From positions 1 through 64,000 of the forward strand of contig NZ_UQJH01000005.1 in the NCBI RefSeq assembly GCF_900541275.1: 64,000 bases of DNA. Reading direction: 5' to 3'. Source of the DNA: an uncultured Porphyromonas sp. GTDB lineage: Bacteria > Bacteroidota > Bacteroidia > Bacteroidales > Porphyromonadaceae. Position numbers and translations under genes: made by a program. Shown here piece by piece: positions 15,946 to 25,236 of this stretch. The notes beneath the pieces are model-generated. The model was not told the DNA's origin and ran no database searches. It saw only the letters and a list, made by a program, of their open reading frames with translations. How positions within the stretch are numbered: position 1 is the first letter of the stretch; each line of letters begins with the position of its first letter.

Positions 15946-18900
15946 ATGAAAAGGAAAATCGAACTATTGCTAGCATTTCTTCTGCTATCGATCAGTTGCG
16001 CCTTTGCTCAGAAGCTGACCGTTAAGGGTACCGTCCTCGACGAGACTGGTCAGTCGATCATTGGTGCCACGGTCCGCGAGAAGGGTGTGGCGACCAATGG
16101 TGCGCAGACCGACATTGATGGCCACTTTACGCTGACTGTCAATCAGGGCGCTACCATCATCGTCTCCTACGTCGGCTACAAGACCCAAGAGGTTAAGGCA
16201 GCTGCACAGCTCACCATCAAGATGGCTCCCGATGCTGAAATGCTTGACGACGTCGTCGTTGTGGCTTATGGTACCGCCAAGAAGCAGTCACTTGTGGGCG
16301 CACAGAGTAATATCACCTCCAAGCAACTGGAGACCCGTCCAATTACGAACGTGACGAATGCACTTGCAGGTGCAGCTCCGGGCGTGCAGTCTATCTCTGC
16401 TCTTGGACAGCCGGGCTCGTCTGCTGCGATTCGTATTCGCGGTTTTGGCTCTGTGAATGCAGGCTCTGCGCCTCTCTTTATCGTTGATGGTACGGTCTAT
16501 AATGGATCTCTCGCAGATCTTAACCCTCAGGATATCCAGAGTCTCTCCGTGCTCAAGGATGCGGCCGCAACGGCACTCTATGGCTCAAGCGCAGGTAATG
16601 GTGTCATCCTTATCACGACAAAGAGTGGTTCACGAGGTGGCAGTGGCAAGCCGACTTTCACATTCAGCACCAATCAGGGCTTTAGCACACGTGGTCAAGA
16701 GTACTACGATACTGTAGGCATTGACGACTGGATGAAGCTGAGGTGGAGTCAGTGGCGTAATCAGTACCAGTATCAGTATGGCTTGGACAATGATCAGGCT
16801 GCATACTGGGCAAACTATGAGCTGCATAGCAATGAGAATCTTGCGAATTACAATCCTTACTCTGGGATCCAGAGTGGTGTGGCCGTAGTAGGTATGGATG
16901 GTGGTAATCCTGTCCTCGGTGCCTCCAAGGATAAGTCTAAGTGGGAGGCTCCCCTCTATGTCCTCCCTGACGGATCGCTCAATCCTGAGATCACCGGTCT
17001 AAAGTGGGGCGATGACCTGAACTGGAATGATGCTCTCTTCCGTGTAGGTTACAGGGGTGAGTATAACCTGAGTGGATCCTATAGCGGGGAAAACGTGCGC
17101 AGCTATATGTCTCTGGGGCATATCTCTGAGCAGGGGTATCGTAACTATACCAGCTACCAACGGACCTCCGGACGTGTGAGTGTAGACTACAACGCTACCA
17201 AGTGGCTTGACCTGAGCGGAAACGTCTCCTTCGTACAGGCCGTCAATACTGCTCCCAAGAGAAGTGCCGGTAGCTATAGCTCCAATTCATTCTACTTCGC
17301 AGCTGGCATTGCACCCCACTATCCCATCCATGCTCATGACTTTGAGACCGGGAAGCTGCTCGTAGGGGAAGACGGGAAGCCTCAATACGACTACTATAGA
17401 GGTCGTAAGTATATGGAAAAGTTCAACCCTGTGTATGAGGGCGAGCTGGACTTTGGGATCTACACGAGAGATATGTTGACCTCTCGTGGCAGTGCGATCT
17501 TCAAGATCCTGCCGGAGCTTAAGTTTACTACCAATGTGGCTTACGATCTGGTTAACCAGAAGTACAAGCAGCGCTTCAACAATATTATGGGCGATCAGCC
17601 TGTAGGTTTGCTGACTATCGAAGATGGTCGCTATACAACGCTGACATTTAATCAGCTGCTTGACTACTCCAAAACCTTTGGCGACCATAGTATTTCTGCC
17701 CTTCTCGGTCACGAGAGCTATAAATATCAGTATCAGTCCCTGAATGCTACAAAGAAGGGGATGCTGATCCTTGGGATTGATGAGTTTGGTAACTTCAGTA
17801 GTCAGGATGCGCTCTCTTCCTTGACGGATAGCTACAGGAAAGAGGGTTACTTCGGTCGTATCAATTATGACTACTCCGACCTGTACAATTTCTCAGCCTC
17901 CTATCGTAGAGACGGTAGCTCGCGCTTTGCTCGTGACAGCCGATGGGGTAATTTCTGGGCAGTCGGTGCCGGATGGCATATTTCCAATGAGGAGTTTATG
18001 AAGAGCACCAGTGATTGGCTGGACAACCTTAGTCTGAGAGCTTCCTATGGTCGCACAGGTAATGACGATCTGCTCACTCACGATCTGAGCAATTACTATG
18101 CCTATCAGTCGCTTTACGGATTTGGATTCAACAATGGATCTTCCGTAGGTCTTGCGCTCACTACCATTGCTGATCCTAAGATCAAGTGGGAGACACAGGC
18201 CAGCTTCGATGTCGCTTTGGAGTTCTCTCTCTTTAATCGCCTGAGAGGTTCTGTAGAGTTCTTCAATAAGGAGTCTATTGACCTGATCTTCGGTAAGCCT
18301 CTGGTCATCTCTACCGGTAAGACTGAGATCAATACCAATCTTGGAAAGGTCCGTAACCGTGGAGTTGAGTTTGACTTAAAGTACGATATTATCCGCAGCA
18401 ACGATTGGGACTGGAGTATCTTCTTTAATGGTACTAAGGTGAGCAACGTGATTGTTCGTCTCCCCGAGGCCAACCGTGAGGATGGTATTGAGCTGGATTA
18501 CCACAAGTATGTGGAGGGCGGAAGCATCTACGATTTTTACCTCAACTCTTTTGTAAAGGTAGATCCTAAGGATGGTGTTGCCATCTACGAGATAGATCGT
18601 AAGAACTACCCCGATGCAAAGGGTCTCGGGGAGAAGGGTACTGAATCAGAGAATTGGACGAAGAATGGAAAGTTTGCCAAGAAGGACTTCTTCGGCTCCT
18701 CTATTCCTGATCTCTATGGTGGATTTGGTACTTCTCTGAGATGGAAGAGCGTTGACTTCAACGTCAACTTCGCTTATCAGCTCGGTGGTAAGACGTTGGA
18801 CAGCGGATATGCTAGTCTTATGGGTCGTAACATTGGTGGAGGTAAAGCTATGCATAAGGATATGCTGAATGCCTGGACCAAGCCCGGTCAGATCACCAAT

Positions 18901-19197
18901 GTGCCACGTCTTGATGCCGGTCCTGACGGACAGTATGACAACATGATTTCCGAAAGGCACCTTATCTCCTCTACTGCTCTGATGCTGAAGAATATCAGCC
19001 TCAGCTACACACTGCCAAATAGCTGGCTCGAGGATTATGGCTTCTCTAATGCCCGTATCTCTCTTTCCGGTGAGAATCTCTTCCTCGCCTCTAAGAGAAA
19101 GGGACTTAACCCAATGGGTCAGTTTGACGGTGTTGTAGGTGCAGCCGGGTATGCGTTTGCACGTACCGTAACGGCTGGCTTTTCTTTCAACTTCTAA
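15946..19197 (+). CDS. susC: SusC/RagA-family TonB-dependent outer membrane transporter 2
   Basis: 1083 residues. The signal peptide (MKRKIELLLAFLLLSISC...) and regulatory-like domain are nearly those of the first SusC, with 10 differences in 97 residues. They are followed by the canonical VVVVAYGT segment (about 105-112), a plug domain (FIVDGTVYNG, ATALYGSSAGNGVI) and a barrel ending in FSFNF. Outside the N-terminal block the two transporters are only family-level similar. susD follows after 23 bp. No hydrolase gene is attached to this pair. The substrate is unknown; such pairs import oligosaccharides or peptides, and the RagAB pair of P. gingivalis takes up peptides. Confidence 0.95.
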   Translation: MKRKIELLLAFLLLSISCAFAQKLTVKGTVLDETGQSIIGATVREKGVATNGAQTDIDGHFTLTVNQGATIIVSYVGYKTQEVKAAAQLTIKMAPDAEMLDDVVVVAYGTAKKQSLVGAQSNITSKQLETRPITNVTNALAGAAPGVQSISALGQPGSSAAIRIRGFGSVNAGSAPLFIVDGTVYNGSLADLNPQDIQSLSVLKDAAATALYGSSAGNGVILITTKSGSRGGSGKPTFTFSTNQGFSTRGQEYYDTVGIDDWMKLRWSQWRNQYQYQYGLDNDQAAYWANYELHSNENLANYNPYSGIQSGVAVVGMDGGNPVLGASKDKSKWEAPLYVLPDGSLNPEITGLKWGDDLNWNDALFRVGYRGEYNLSGSYSGENVRSYMSLGHISEQGYRNYTSYQRTSGRVSVDYNATKWLDLSGNVSFVQAVNTAPKRSAGSYSSNSFYFAAGIAPHYPIHAHDFETGKLLVGEDGKPQYDYYRGRKYMEKFNPVYEGELDFGIYTRDMLTSRGSAIFKILPELKFTTNVAYDLVNQKYKQRFNNIMGDQPVGLLTIEDGRYTTLTFNQLLDYSKTFGDHSISALLGHESYKYQYQSLNATKKGMLILGIDEFGNFSSQDALSSLTDSYRKEGYFGRINYDYSDLYNFSASYRRDGSSRFARDSRWGNFWAVGAGWHISNEEFMKSTSDWLDNLSLRASYGRTGNDDLLTHDLSNYYAYQSLYGFGFNNGSSVGLALTTIADPKIKWETQASFDVALEFSLFNRLRGSVEFFNKESIDLIFGKPLVISTGKTEINTNLGKVRNRGVEFDLKYDIIRSNDWDWSIFFNGTKVSNVIVRLPEANREDGIELDYHKYVEGGSIYDFYLNSFVKVDPKDGVAIYEIDRKNYPDAKGLGEKGTESENWTKNGKFAKKDFFGSSIPDLYGGFGTSLRWKSVDFNVNFAYQLGGKTLDSGYASLMGRNIGGGKAMHKDMLNAWTKPGQITNVPRLDAGPDGQYDNMISERHLISSTALMLKNISLSYTLPNSWLEDYGFSNARISLSGENLFLASKRKGLNPMGQFDGVVGAAGYAFARTVTAGFSFNF

Positions 19198-19220
19198 AGT
19201 AGATACGCACCGATTATATT

Positions 19221-20816
19221 ATGAAAAGAAATATTATTGCAACAGTGCTACTACTGTGTGGTCTGACGCTAACTTCCTGCTCTAAGGACTTTTTGGATAC
19301 GGCTCCCACAGACGCACTTACCCGCGGCCAGCTGAGTGGCTCCTTCAACGGAATGAAGGCGTTGCTTGATGGTGTACACAACACCATGTACAACTATGAC
19401 TACTTCGATGCCATGGGAAATCCTCAGGGCTTTGGAGTAGGCTACGGATCCTTAATGTACAAGATGGACTACCTGGGTGACGACTTTATCAACTCTGTCC
19501 CAGCCATCTATATGGGGTTGCATCGCTACGAGGATCACACTAATCCTTATGGTGAAATTAATGAAAGGGCTTGGTTGTTTTTCTACTCCATTATTAATCA
19601 GTCAAGCACTATCATCAATTCCGCTGAGGCTTCTAAGCTCTCCGAGAAAGAAAAGGACTACCTCCTGGGGCAGGCATACACCTTCAGGGCTATGTCTTAC
19701 CATTTTCTGGCTCAGCTCTTCGGAAAGAGGTATGTAAAGGGTGGTGCTAACGACACTCCTGCTGTGCCTCTGAAGCTTGATGGCGAGAAGACTGACCCGC
19801 TGCCCCGTGCCTCTGTCAAGGAGATCTATGATCAGATCGACAGTGACATTGCCAAGGCTCTGGATCATCTGTCAAGAGTCGAGACGCAGGATAAGAACCA
19901 GATCTCTTATAGTGCTGCTTGTGCCATTGCCGCTCGTGTGGCTTTGGCTAAGCAAGACTATGCCGCTGCTGAGAAGTATGCTGCAGAGGGTATTGCAAAG
20001 AAGAATGGCAATATCAAGCTGCAGACGGGTACAGACCTGCTGGATGGGTTCAACGATATCAATGCCACCGAGTGGATCTGGGGCTACAAGCAGGCCTCTG
20101 ATCAAGACCAGGGGTATTGGGGGTATATGGCCCACGTGTCTTGTAACTTCAAGGCATGGCAGATCGGAGGAACGCACTTCGCGATCAATCGTGACATCTA
20201 TGATCCTATGGGGAAGAATGATGCCCGTCGTAAGTGGTTCGTCTGCGCCGATCTTGGTGATGAGATCCCAAGCGGAGTAAATGAAGAGCTCTTTGCGCTG
20301 GGTAACTATGCCGGTGGCAAGTGGTCGTCTACGGGGCAGCAGGTGAAGTTCTGGGCACAGTCCAGCGACAGCTCCAGAGGTGATATGCTCATCCTCCGAC
20401 TCTCAGAGCTGTACTACATCAAGGCTGAGGCAGAGGCACGCCAAGGCAAGGATGCTGCGGCTCAGAAAACGCTGGGAGAAATTATGGTGACGCGTGACCC
20501 TGAATACAATGCCTCTAAGTACTCTGGGGAGCAGCTTATCTCTGAGATCATGCGCAATAAGCGGATTGATCACTGGGGTGAAGGACTTCGCTTCTTTGAT
20601 ATCAAGCGTCTCGGAATTACCTTTGATCGCTCTACGGCAAGTAATGTGAAGTACCTTAGCGGTGCAGCTGCTGAGATGTTCAGGAAGAGAAATACTGGAG
20701 ACCTCGTCAGATATATCCCTAAGGATGTTAATTCTCCTGCTTGGGAATTTGCCATCCCTTACGATGAGATTAAGGCTGCCGGAGGTGTTATCAAACAGAA
20801 TCCTCTGGTACAGTAA
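19221..20816 (+). CDS. susD: SusD/RagB-family nutrient-binding lipoprotein 2
   Basis: 531 residues. Lipobox LTSC with Cys20, then SKDFLDTAPTDALT and a C-terminal GEGLRFFDIKR motif, both typical of SusD/RagB. Tetratricopeptide-like helical segments lie around 140-260. It is the outer-membrane lid and binding partner of the upstream SusC (23-bp spacing). It is followed by a long hairpin terminator at 20853, so this is a two-gene unit. Confidence 0.95.
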   Translation: MKRNIIATVLLLCGLTLTSCSKDFLDTAPTDALTRGQLSGSFNGMKALLDGVHNTMYNYDYFDAMGNPQGFGVGYGSLMYKMDYLGDDFINSVPAIYMGLHRYEDHTNPYGEINERAWLFFYSIINQSSTIINSAEASKLSEKEKDYLLGQAYTFRAMSYHFLAQLFGKRYVKGGANDTPAVPLKLDGEKTDPLPRASVKEIYDQIDSDIAKALDHLSRVETQDKNQISYSAACAIAARVALAKQDYAAAEKYAAEGIAKKNGNIKLQTGTDLLDGFNDINATEWIWGYKQASDQDQGYWGYMAHVSCNFKAWQIGGTHFAINRDIYDPMGKNDARRKWFVCADLGDEIPSGVNEELFALGNYAGGKWSSTGQQVKFWAQSSDSSRGDMLILRLSELYYIKAEAEARQGKDAAAQKTLGEIMVTRDPEYNASKYSGEQLISEIMRNKRIDHWGEGLRFFDIKRLGITFDRSTASNVKYLSGAAAEMFRKRNTGDLVRYIPKDVNSPAWEFAIPYDEIKAAGGVIKQNPLVQ

Positions 20817-20852
20817 TTCTAATCCTGCTTTAGTACATTATATGTGAGTGTT

Positions 20853-20919
20853 AAGCTCACGCTATTTAAGGGGGGTGTGTCGAGTATTATCTTCGGCGCA
20901 CCCCCCTTTGCGTGAGCTT
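20853..20919 (+). terminator. Long hairpin terminator after SusCD pair 2
   Basis: Nested inverted repeats: outer arms AAGCTCACGC (20853) and GCGTGAGCTT (ends 20919), inner arms AAGGGGGGTG and CACCCCCCTTT. Thermodynamically strong, probably bidirectional. Confidence 0.8.
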
Positions 20920-21073
20920 GAGTAGCTCCTGAAGGGTTTTTGAGCTATAGGGCAAAAACAGTGTGCTTGAGCATTGAGTGAGAACAGATGCTATTACCAT
21001 AAGGAAATAGGTATATTGTGAAAACAAGTGGTGTATAATAGGAGGTTTAATCACATTGTAATGCATTGCTAAT

Positions 21074-22360
21074 ATGCGTGAGACTAATCATCGGGTTACT
21101 ATGATCATGGGTGCCGGGGCAGTTTTGGATATGAATTTCCCTGGTAATATAGTGACTCCCACGACAAAGAAAATAACGGAAGAAGTATTAAAACCCTATC
21201 GTGATATCTTCAACGATAGTAGAGAGATCACTGTGGTGAATGATATTTTTGACGAGTTGATCAAAAAGTTTCCTGTAGATCCAAATATCTGGTGGGAGGA
21301 TGACTTGAAGCCAAATGTCAACTTTGAGATATTGTTTCATGTTATAGAACAATTGCTCTCATATGAGAGTGTATGGTCTGGTAACAATAAGAATCCATAT
21401 ATATATCCCTACTTCGCACCCTTTACGAAGCAGAATTTTGTGTTTGATAGAAATGATTTATCTGCTGTAAGGAGTGAGTATGTTTTACGTATTATGAGAA
21501 TTGTAAACGACTATAACGAATACTTTTGGAATGATAAAGGAAAGGAAAACTCGTATAGAGATTTCTTTGAGAGTGATTTCAAGTGGGATGTTTTCAACTT
21601 CAATTATGATACTACGGTGGAGCAGAGTTTGGGAGTCTTTGAGGATGGTTTCGAGCAGATTCCAGGTAGGGCTGATGCCATCTTCCGCCCTAAAAAGCTA
21701 ATGGAGAATAAAGATAAGCTCTCCACTATTAATCATATTCATGGATGTATCAACTACTACTATAAGGACCATTCGAATGATGATATATTTGAGACGGATA
21801 TACATGACTTGTATAAGTATCCTAGTTTTGATGAAGTGGAGGATCGAATGATAGGACGGGGGCAAAGTAACCCGGTCTCGCAAAATAACGAGGAATATAT
21901 AGCGGGGCCTATCATTACAGGTCTTCGTAAGACGGAGAAACTTATATGTATGCCATACGACTTTTATCATGGTAATTTGCACAAAGCTATCGTCGGTAGT
22001 AATTCTATGGTTATAGTAGGGTACTCTTTTGGAGATTTGTATGTTAACAATCTTATCAAAAGGATGCATGCCATCTGGAGGGGAAAGGAACGCATCGTGT
22101 TAATAGATAAATGGTCCAGTGAGAATATGGAATATAGAACAGACCTTGAGAAATACCTGCAAATACTCCCCGGAGGCGAATTGGAATTTATTGAGTTGAT
22201 GTCCGGATGTACTTATGTCGGAGAGTTGTCAGGTTTTTTGTTTCCCTCGAACTATCACTCCCCTAAGTACTCAAAGAATGGAAATCTTATGCTAGTCGTC
22301 TGTGGAATGAAGGAAGCTTCTGTTATGAGACAGGAAATTTATGAGTTTCTTGAGTCTTGA
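21074..22360 (+). CDS. SIR2-like domain protein, candidate NADase defence gene
   Basis: 428 residues. Motifs follow the SIR2-like fold: an N-terminal Rossmann loop MGAGAVLD (12-19), FNYD (Asn177-Tyr178-Asp179), an IHG motif in INHIHG (His223-Gly224 as the likely catalytic pair) and VGYSFGD (about 315-321). Proteins of this type occur in anti-phage systems in which they degrade NAD+ after sensing infection. Here it stands alone, with no recognisable Argonaute, TIR, HerA or antitoxin partner. Base composition is clearly AT-richer than every neighbouring operon, and codons such as ATA, AGA and TTA are common, which suggests recent transfer. It lies between strong terminators in a repeat-rich accessory island. 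SIR2-like assignment is fairly firm; the defence role is inference. Confidence 0.78.
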   Translation: MRETNHRVTMIMGAGAVLDMNFPGNIVTPTTKKITEEVLKPYRDIFNDSREITVVNDIFDELIKKFPVDPNIWWEDDLKPNVNFEILFHVIEQLLSYESVWSGNNKNPYIYPYFAPFTKQNFVFDRNDLSAVRSEYVLRIMRIVNDYNEYFWNDKGKENSYRDFFESDFKWDVFNFNYDTTVEQSLGVFEDGFEQIPGRADAIFRPKKLMENKDKLSTINHIHGCINYYYKDHSNDDIFETDIHDLYKYPSFDEVEDRMIGRGQSNPVSQNNEEYIAGPIITGLRKTEKLICMPYDFYHGNLHKAIVGSNSMVIVGYSFGDLYVNNLIKRMHAIWRGKERIVLIDKWSSENMEYRTDLEKYLQILPGGELEFIELMSGCTYVGELSGFLFPSNYHSPKYSKNGNLMLVVCGMKEASVMRQEIYEFLES

Positions 22361-22403
22361 GTTTGGAGTTTTTCCTCAATGTAATCCATAATGATTATAA
22401 TCA

Positions 22404-22607
22404 ATGGCTTTGGTTGCCCATCTTTCTGGTGGTGTCATTCAATGCTACAAGGGGACCAACCACCTCAATAAGTATTGTTGGAATGTTGACCACACCCCCG
22501 ATTGGTTTAACTACTGTATCGTTGATACTGAGGTCAACTACAATCCGAATGAGAACAACCCGGTACCTTTCCATGCTGAGGGTAATGATCCGGAGTTTGT
22601 CTTCTGA
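22404..22607 (+). CDS. Small hypothetical protein (67 aa)
   Basis: A complete small frame begins with ATG two codons after an in-frame stop and ends TGA 50 bp before a hairpin. Codon usage looks genuinely coding (many C/T third positions, GAG, AAC, TAC), and the product is rich in Asn, Tyr, His and Cys with no signal peptide or membrane segment. I do not recognise a family. It lies 44 bp after the SIR2 gene but resembles the host genes more than that gene in composition. It could be a small partner, or the C-terminal remnant of a larger lost gene. Confidence 0.45.
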   Translation: MALVAHLSGGVIQCYKGTNHLNKYCWNVDHTPDWFNYCIVDTEVNYNPNENNPVPFHAEGNDPEFVF

Positions 22608-22655
22608 TATAGTTAGCCTCTACTGATAAAGCAGTTTTATCTGCTTGCTATGATG

Positions 22656-22690
22656 GAGGGTGCGTCGCACGAGTTGCGGCGCACCTTCTT
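22656..22690 (+). terminator. Hairpin downstream of the small ORF
   Basis: An imperfect inverted repeat, GAGGGTGCGTCGCA against TGCGGCGCACCTTC, followed by TTTG. Probable terminator for the SIR2/small-ORF unit. Confidence 0.6.
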
Positions 22691-22798
22691 TGTGTACTCT
22701 GTCAGTGGATGTGTCAAGGGAATTGGTGACGTGCAGTGAGTCTCTGATCCTTTGCCGGCGTCTGCTCACCTGACAAGACCACTCTGATCTCTTGCACA

Positions 22799-22841
22799 GA
22801 GCCTGACCGTGTGACTTGGTAGAGGGTCACCGGTCAGGCTC
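22799..22841 (-). terminator. Hairpin downstream of the membrane-protein remnant
   Basis: Inverted repeat GAGCCTGACCGTGTGAC against GGTCACCGGTCAGGCTC, sitting just past the stop of the minus-strand remnant ending at 22867. It is probably that gene's original terminator. Confidence 0.55.
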
Positions 22842-22866
22842 CGTGGCGAAAGTGTGCTACTAAGAC

Positions 22867-23040
22867 TTAGCTCACTATGGTTATGACGAGGCAGATCACC
22901 CCTAAAGCTAGTGAGAGGATACCCACGCACAATGAGAATAGCGCAATGCGGTAGGGGAGTTTCTGAGCATCATCAGGGTGGTGCCTGAGAATGTTGTACG
23001 TGCACGATGGGCTAATCGTTACCTTAACGCTAAGAACAAC
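22867..23040 (-). pseudogene. C-terminal remnant of a small membrane protein
   Basis: The minus strand stays open for about 58 codons up to the TAA at 22867-22869. The translation ends in a clear membrane helix (IALFSLCVGILSLALGVICL) preceded by a polar segment, YNILRHHPDDAQKLPYR. There is no ATG, GTG or TTG in frame, and reading backward the frame meets a stop two codons into the GC-rich repeat that begins at 23041. This looks like the 3' end of a one- or two-helix membrane protein cut off by insertion or expansion of the palindromic repeats. No family assigned. Confidence 0.55.
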
Positions 23041-24020
23041 GCACCCCTACCAGGGTGCAGCCCTTTAGTCCGCACTATCTTGTCGGACGCGTCGGATGCC
23101 CTGCCCAAACTTGTCGGCTCACATAGCACGCCGGCATCCGCACGGATGCCCGCTCCATTGGCATCGGTCGAGGCACGCAGTGCCGAAGACCGATCTATAG
23201 CCATACCCAATAGGCCTCGACCCCTTGCGGGTCGCCGTGAAAGGAGATGCCTGCTCGGCGACGCCCTGGCGGGGTCGAGGGGGAAGGGGATGGGCGCTGT
23301 ACATCGGTCACCGCTTCGCGGATGACCGATGCCTATGGAGCGGGCACCCACAAGGGGTGCCTCTCCCTCCTCTCATCACGATGAGATCAATGGCTACTGA
23401 GCCACTTAAGCGTGTCACCCCTGTCCTGTAGGTAGGACTGTTGTGTGGCGTTTGTCGGAATGGTGGCTGATCAGGGTCGGAGGAGACCCAAAGGGACAAT
23501 ATGCCCTGCCGGGTGTGGTATATTTGCAGCAGTCTTCGGGTGATTTGAGTGTTTAGAGACGTTATTGCCCGGATACACACGTGGTCATCCGGGAGCTTGA
23601 TGTAGATATTCTCAAGTGTACTTGAAAATTTTGTTGTCGTGATAAAAATTTCAAGTCTGCTTAAAATTTCAGTCTCGGCTATAGCTGTGCAAAAATTTGA
23701 TCCCGCATGGGCGGAGCCCGGAGGGATCGTCGGCTTTTAGCCCGGGTGCCGAGGCACGAAGTGCCGATGACCCCGGGAAACGGTTGATCATCATAAATAA
23801 ATGCGACCCCGACAGGGTGTCGCACCGGCAGCCTTATCCTCTAAGCGCGACCCCTGGCGGGGTCGTGGGGGTAAAAGAGGGCTATGCTTACCCGGGGTCG
23901 TCGGGGCTACACCCCACCGACACCCGAGCTACGAAAAACGCACCCCTGCCGGGGTGCAGACACCCATAGGTCATACTGATCGCCGATCTGAAAGTGCGAC
24001 GCCCTGGCGGGGTCGTGATC
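23041..24020. repeat. Dense palindromic repeat region (cluster B)
   Basis: About 1 kb without a credible gene. 23041-23058 is the hairpin GCACCCCTACCAGGGTGC. 23128-23290 holds several hairpins of the kinds CTCGACCCCTTGCGGGTCG and GGCATCGGTC...GACCGAT. 23298-23362 is a minus-orientation copy of the 64-bp composite element, with its hairpin at 23302-23331. 23620-23656 is an AT-rich inverted repeat (ACTTGAAAATTTT / AAAAATTTCAAGT) that could be an operator. 23704-23779 is the inverted copy of window positions 1-78. 23815-24016 has further arms such as GCGACCCCTGGCGGGGTCG. Open frames across it are repeat-driven. Confidence 0.8.
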
Positions 24021-24027
24021 TTTTCTC

Positions 24028-24058
24028 TTGTTGTGTGTTCTCCTTTTCATTACATTTG
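24028..24058 (+). promoter_or_regulatory. Promoter of the STAS/ATPase pair
   Basis: TACATTTG at 24051-24058 is a full match to the Bacteroidetes -7 consensus TAnnTTTG, with TTGTTG about 18 bases upstream. It lies 52 bp before the ATG at 24110, just outside the repeat cluster. Confidence 0.6.
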
Positions 24059-24109
24059 TGGAAGTAAGAGAAGTACGATGTTCATTTTGGCTTTATCAAT
24101 CAGCGTATT

Positions 24110-24463
24110 ATGAGTAGGATAATTGTAGTGAGCGACATTTTACAGCCTTACCTCAGGCTTCGTAGTAGCGTGGAGGAGCTTATTGCCCGCTATGATGCTA
24201 TGCCTGCTGATGAAGAGGTTACTTTTGACTTCTCCGGTGTCAAGTTTTCAAGCCGGAGCTTTATGGATGAATTCTATAATAAGCTGATTGTTGAGAGGCA
24301 TGCACGGGTGACTAATATGACGGGCGAGCTAGCGCGACTTCTCGATGCGGTCGAAGCAACTCAGGTCCCTATTCGTCGAGGCGCATCCTCCCAAGTCCAG
24401 ATTCAGGAGGTGGAAAATATGGATGAACTGACCCTGTACCTGAGTGAGCTTTCTTGTCTATGA
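24110..24463 (+). CDS. STAS-like DUF4325 regulatory protein
   Basis: 117 residues, no signal peptide. The core EEVTFDFSGVKFSSRSFMDE is typical of DUF4325, a STAS-like fold related to anti-sigma-factor antagonists. The stretch FDFSGVKFSSRSF corresponds to the STAS strand-helix that carries the phosphorylatable Ser/Thr in SpoIIAA-type proteins. Its stop overlaps the start of the downstream ATPase gene by the sequence ATGA, so the two are translationally coupled. The pair resembles an SpoIIAA/SpoIIAB-like partner-switch without a sigma factor nearby. What it controls is unknown. Confidence 0.75.
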   Translation: MSRIIVVSDILQPYLRLRSSVEELIARYDAMPADEEVTFDFSGVKFSSRSFMDEFYNKLIVERHARVTNMTGELARLLDAVEATQVPIRRGASSQVQIQEVENMDELTLYLSELSCL

Positions 24464-25236
24464 ATATAGACGCATCAGTCCGTGTGGGGAGTGGCTTTCT
24501 GAGTGGGCTCAGGGAGGCACTCCTGATCTTTGAGAAGATTGAGAGAAGTTCGGATCGAGACAATGTATTAATATTTGAGGAGGGGACTTTCGCAACCCCT
24601 CTTTTCCTTTCTGCTCTCCTTGCGAGGAAGTTTGATCCTCTGGCTTCCAGTCGTATTGAGTTAGACGTGCGTACCAATTATTTGTGTACAATCAGTTTTG
24701 ATGATGGCGGCGTCTCTACAGACGACCTGGATGACGTCGAGGAGTATCTCGGATCCTATAGGGATAAGTCCTATATCCCAATTATGCGATTTCCCCTTTT
24801 TGGCGAGAGATCAAGGGCACATGTGACGTCTGTCGGATCTGCCGTGGCTAATCTGTTAAGATCTAGACTTGACTTAAGCGGTAGGATCTTCACGGGTGTT
24901 AATTATTTGATCTCGGAGATATTGGATAACGTCATAGAGCACTCTTTCTCTCATGGTGGTGGGATAGTTTGTCAAGACTATGCTCGCAAAGGGTATATGG
25001 ATATCTGCGTCTTCGATAATGGTGTAACTATTCCGGGAAGCTATAGGAGAGCAAAGCTATTAGATGACAGAAGTACAGATGCTCAGGCTCTTCAGACGAC
25101 AATTAACCGGAGGCTCTCAACAAAGAATACTGCCGGCTCTGTCAATAGAGGATTTGGCATCTCAAGCTCTCGGCAAATGCTGGTACATGGGCTTCAGGGG
25201 GAGTTTCTTTTTTTTCCGGCAGCGCACTCTATGTGA
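24460..25236 (+). CDS. GHKL (histidine-kinase-like) ATPase, frame broken at T8
   Basis: Starting from the ATG at 24460 that overlaps the DUF4325 stop (a TTG six bases earlier is less likely), the frame gives 258 residues. The C-terminal half has GHKL ATP-binding boxes: N-box EILDNVIEHS (Glu153, Asn157), G1 FDNG (Asp186-Gly188) and G2 NRGFGISS (about 229-236). The N-terminal 120 residues are unassigned. In frame, the protein ends abruptly as LFFPAAHSM after the T8 run at 25208-25215. The -1 frame instead continues with SGSALYVSTP and a GTIVGLRIPR strand, the usual end of this fold, to a TAG at 25359. Thus the gene is frameshifted, phase-variable or uses -1 frameshifting, unless it is a sequencing error. 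No phospho-acceptor domain is visible, so an anti-sigma-like kinase or ATP switch is more likely than a classical sensor kinase. Confidence 0.78.
   Translation: MNIDASVRVGSGFLSGLREALLIFEKIERSSDRDNVLIFEEGTFATPLFLSALLARKFDPLASSRIELDVRTNYLCTISFDDGGVSTDDLDDVEEYLGSYRDKSYIPIMRFPLFGERSRAHVTSVGSAVANLLRSRLDLSGRIFTGVNYLISEILDNVIEHSFSHGGGIVCQDYARKGYMDICVFDNGVTIPGSYRRAKLLDDRSTDAQALQTTINRRLSTKNTAGSVNRGFGISSSRQMLVHGLQGEFLFFPAAHSM

Noticed and set aside
23041..24020. Possible CRISPR array in the repeat region
   Set aside because: Repeats are palindromic, of unequal length and spacing, in both orientations, and no cas genes are present.
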